Positions 62,952-64,000 of a DNA stretch of 64,000 nucleotides are shown here, one piece after another (position 1 is the first letter of the stretch; each line of letters opens with the position of its first letter). The stretch is taken from assembly GCA_947259485.1 (NCBI GenBank), contig CAMYLU010000016.1, forward strand, positions 1 through 64,000, read 5' to 3'. A program made the translations under genes and the position numbers. The notes under the pieces were generated by a model, which saw only the letters and a program-made list of their open reading frames with translations, had not been told where the DNA came from and ran no database searches. Source of the DNA: an uncultured Gammaproteobacteria bacterium. GTDB lineage: Bacteria > Pseudomonadota > Gammaproteobacteria > GCA-001735895.

Positions 62952-63305
62952 GCCCGGAGTTAGGCTCCTCGTGCCGGCATTATTTTACGTATCTGTAATT
63001 CATCTTCGTGTTCACTCCCTCAACGTTGCTCTCAATTGAACGAGTGTCCGTTATTGGCCGAAGATTGCCTCCTAGCCTGGTCAACTGAGAGTCTCCCTTG
63101 GAGAAAACAGACCCACAAATTCAATGAAGCAGCGGCTATCTTCGAGCCTGGGTGGAGGCCATCTAGTTAAGGATTATTACAATACTCTGATAAAAAACCC
63201 GTGGAAGTTCAGGCTGCTTTCCGCAATTAGGTATACTGTTTCGAATTTACGGTACATAGACGAGCTGTTTCCAATTTCATTCCAAACTTATCTGGGATTT
63301 ATATT
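62952..63305. other. Intergenic region with repeat copy 2
   Basis: Holds repeat copy 2 (63044-63118) and a GGAG/CTCC-bearing segment after the HAD gene stop. A 61-codon frame at 63124 overlaps the psiE start but shows no ribosome site or domain and is not called. Confidence 0.6.
63044..63118 (+). repeat. Dispersed repeat, copy 2
   Basis: By eye about three-quarters identical to copy 1 with small compensating indels: GTCCGTTATTGGCCGAAG at the start, CCTGGTC in the middle and TTGGAGAAAA after 55 nt. Same orientation as copies 1 and 3. Confidence 0.75.
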
Positions 63306-63770
63306 ATGACCAAACAACAGAAAACCACGATGATCGACGAAAAGCTCCGCCAGGTAACCGATCCCCTCGGTAATCTAATGGTCGACCTGTTTCACTACGT
63401 AGCACTGTTCGCAATCGGTGGCACTATCGTCTGGTCGGCAGTGGCCGCGTTTGCCGTCATGGCCGACAAGGGGGCCGCTACGATCCAGGATATCCTGTTG
63501 CTTTTCATTTACCTTGAGCTTGGCGCCATGGTGGGCATTTACTTCAAGACCAACCACATGCCGACCCGGTTCCTGATCTACGTAGGCATCACGGTATTGA
63601 CACGCATGTTGATTGGCGACATAGAGGCGCACCACGAGCCCGGTATCGGCATCTTTTATATCACCGGTTCGATCCTGCTGCTCGCGGTTGCCAATCTCGT
63701 CGTTCGATTCGGCTCAAACCGCTACCCGTCGACGATTCCGGGGTTAGGGCGCACAACCGAAGAAACCTGA
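63306..63770 (+). CDS. psiE: PsiE family membrane protein
   Basis: The 154-residue product has four membrane helices (residues about 25-48, 57-77, 86-103, 113-132) and the PsiE features IYLELGAMVGIYFKTNHMPTRFLIYVGITVLTRMLI. The E. coli gene is phosphate-starvation inducible; the biochemical role is unknown. Its position next to the phosphorylated-solute cassette is suggestive only. Confidence 0.85.
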   Translation: MTKQQKTTMIDEKLRQVTDPLGNLMVDLFHYVALFAIGGTIVWSAVAAFAVMADKGAATIQDILLLFIYLELGAMVGIYFKTNHMPTRFLIYVGITVLTRMLIGDIEAHHEPGIGIFYITGSILLLAVANLVVRFGSNRYPSTIPGLGRTTEET

Positions 63771-63834
63771 ATTGGGTCTACCAACTTTCTCGGATCAAAA
63801 AAGGGGCAGTACCGTTTGATTTCTGTTTTACCGA

Positions 63835-63909
63835 GAGTCCGCTTGTGGCCGATTCGAGAAGTCCAGTAAGCGGATCTCAACGTCTGCTTACGAGAAAGCT
63901 GGCTTTCAA
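63835..63909 (+). repeat. Dispersed repeat, copy 3 (diverged)
   Basis: GTCCGCTTGTGGCCGA at its start and ACGAGAAAGCTG 55 nt later match copies 1 and 2; it also contains an internal hairpin (GTAAGCGGA / TCTGCTTAC, 63866-63891). The remaining bases of the window (to 64000) show no gene. Confidence 0.6.
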
Positions 63910-64000
63910 ACTCGATTAGCCAGCAGCAATAAGCAAACCGAAACCGACTCTGAACTATCGCCCGAGAAAATGTAATTTCGTCAAAGTGGTAAAATGCGTC

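Noticed and set aside
63124-63309. 61-codon frame upstream of psiE
   Set aside because: Follows repeat copy 2, lacks a ribosome site and family resemblance, and overlaps the psiE start; probably noncoding.

Overview
The window looks like a chromosomal segment of a free-living, probably marine, gammaproteobacterium. It carries a gammaproteobacterial core set (mpl, glyQ-glyS-gmhB-acyltransferase, DUF3581, yheS, yifB/comM, ubiK, glnK-amtB, ycgL, tmcA, xthA, msrA, fadE, fadD) and a tRNA-Arg(CCG). I cannot name a genus. No rRNA, CRISPR array, transposase, integrase or origin was seen.

Layout. 1-12 kb: a Ser/Thr kinase cut by the window edge, mpl with a membrane protein, glyQS-gmhB-acyltransferase, an outer-membrane-type protein, DUF3581, the ABC-F ATPase YheS and a MocR-type regulator. 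12.0-12.5 kb: a short divergent transcript candidate (CCUCC-loop hairpin plus terminator), a 134-bp imperfect palindrome and the tRNA. 12.6-18.3 kb: a membrane cytochrome c, yifB, a Met-rich periplasmic repeat protein, a DUF2892 protein, ubiK, glnK-amtB with an NtrC-like box, and ycgL.

18.3-36.3 kb is an amine-catabolism island. It holds gamma-glutamylation-type polyamine genes (two glutamine-synthetase-like ligases, an FAD oxidase, a class III aminotransferase, a class I glutamine amidotransferase), a PotFGHI-type transporter, a ureohydrolase, a Rieske oxygenase with a dimethylglycine/trimethylamine-dehydrogenase-like flavoprotein, and TetR and GntR regulators. A GTGATCAC-centred palindrome recurs upstream of several of these units. 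The transporter ATPase is broken by an internal deletion that removes Walker B.

36.3-52.7 kb: two c-di-GMP-type proteins and one degenerate relative, fatty-acid oxidation genes (fadE, fadD), tmcA, DUF924, a YihY-family protein, xthA, msrA, and a large PAS-GGDEF-EAL sensor behind a small periplasmic ORF.

53-56 kb is visibly AT-richer. It holds a beta-barrel-like protein and a DUF3015-DUF4105 pair with an intrinsic terminator lying inside the DUF4105 signal-peptide codons. 56.5-63.0 kb is a compact one-direction cassette: a GlpR-like DeoR regulator, a four-gene Ugp-type ABC transporter, a cytoplasmic endonuclease/exonuclease/phosphatase-fold hydrolase and a HAD phosphatase. It is bracketed by two direct copies of a roughly 75-bp repeat; a third copy follows the psiE-like gene at the right end.
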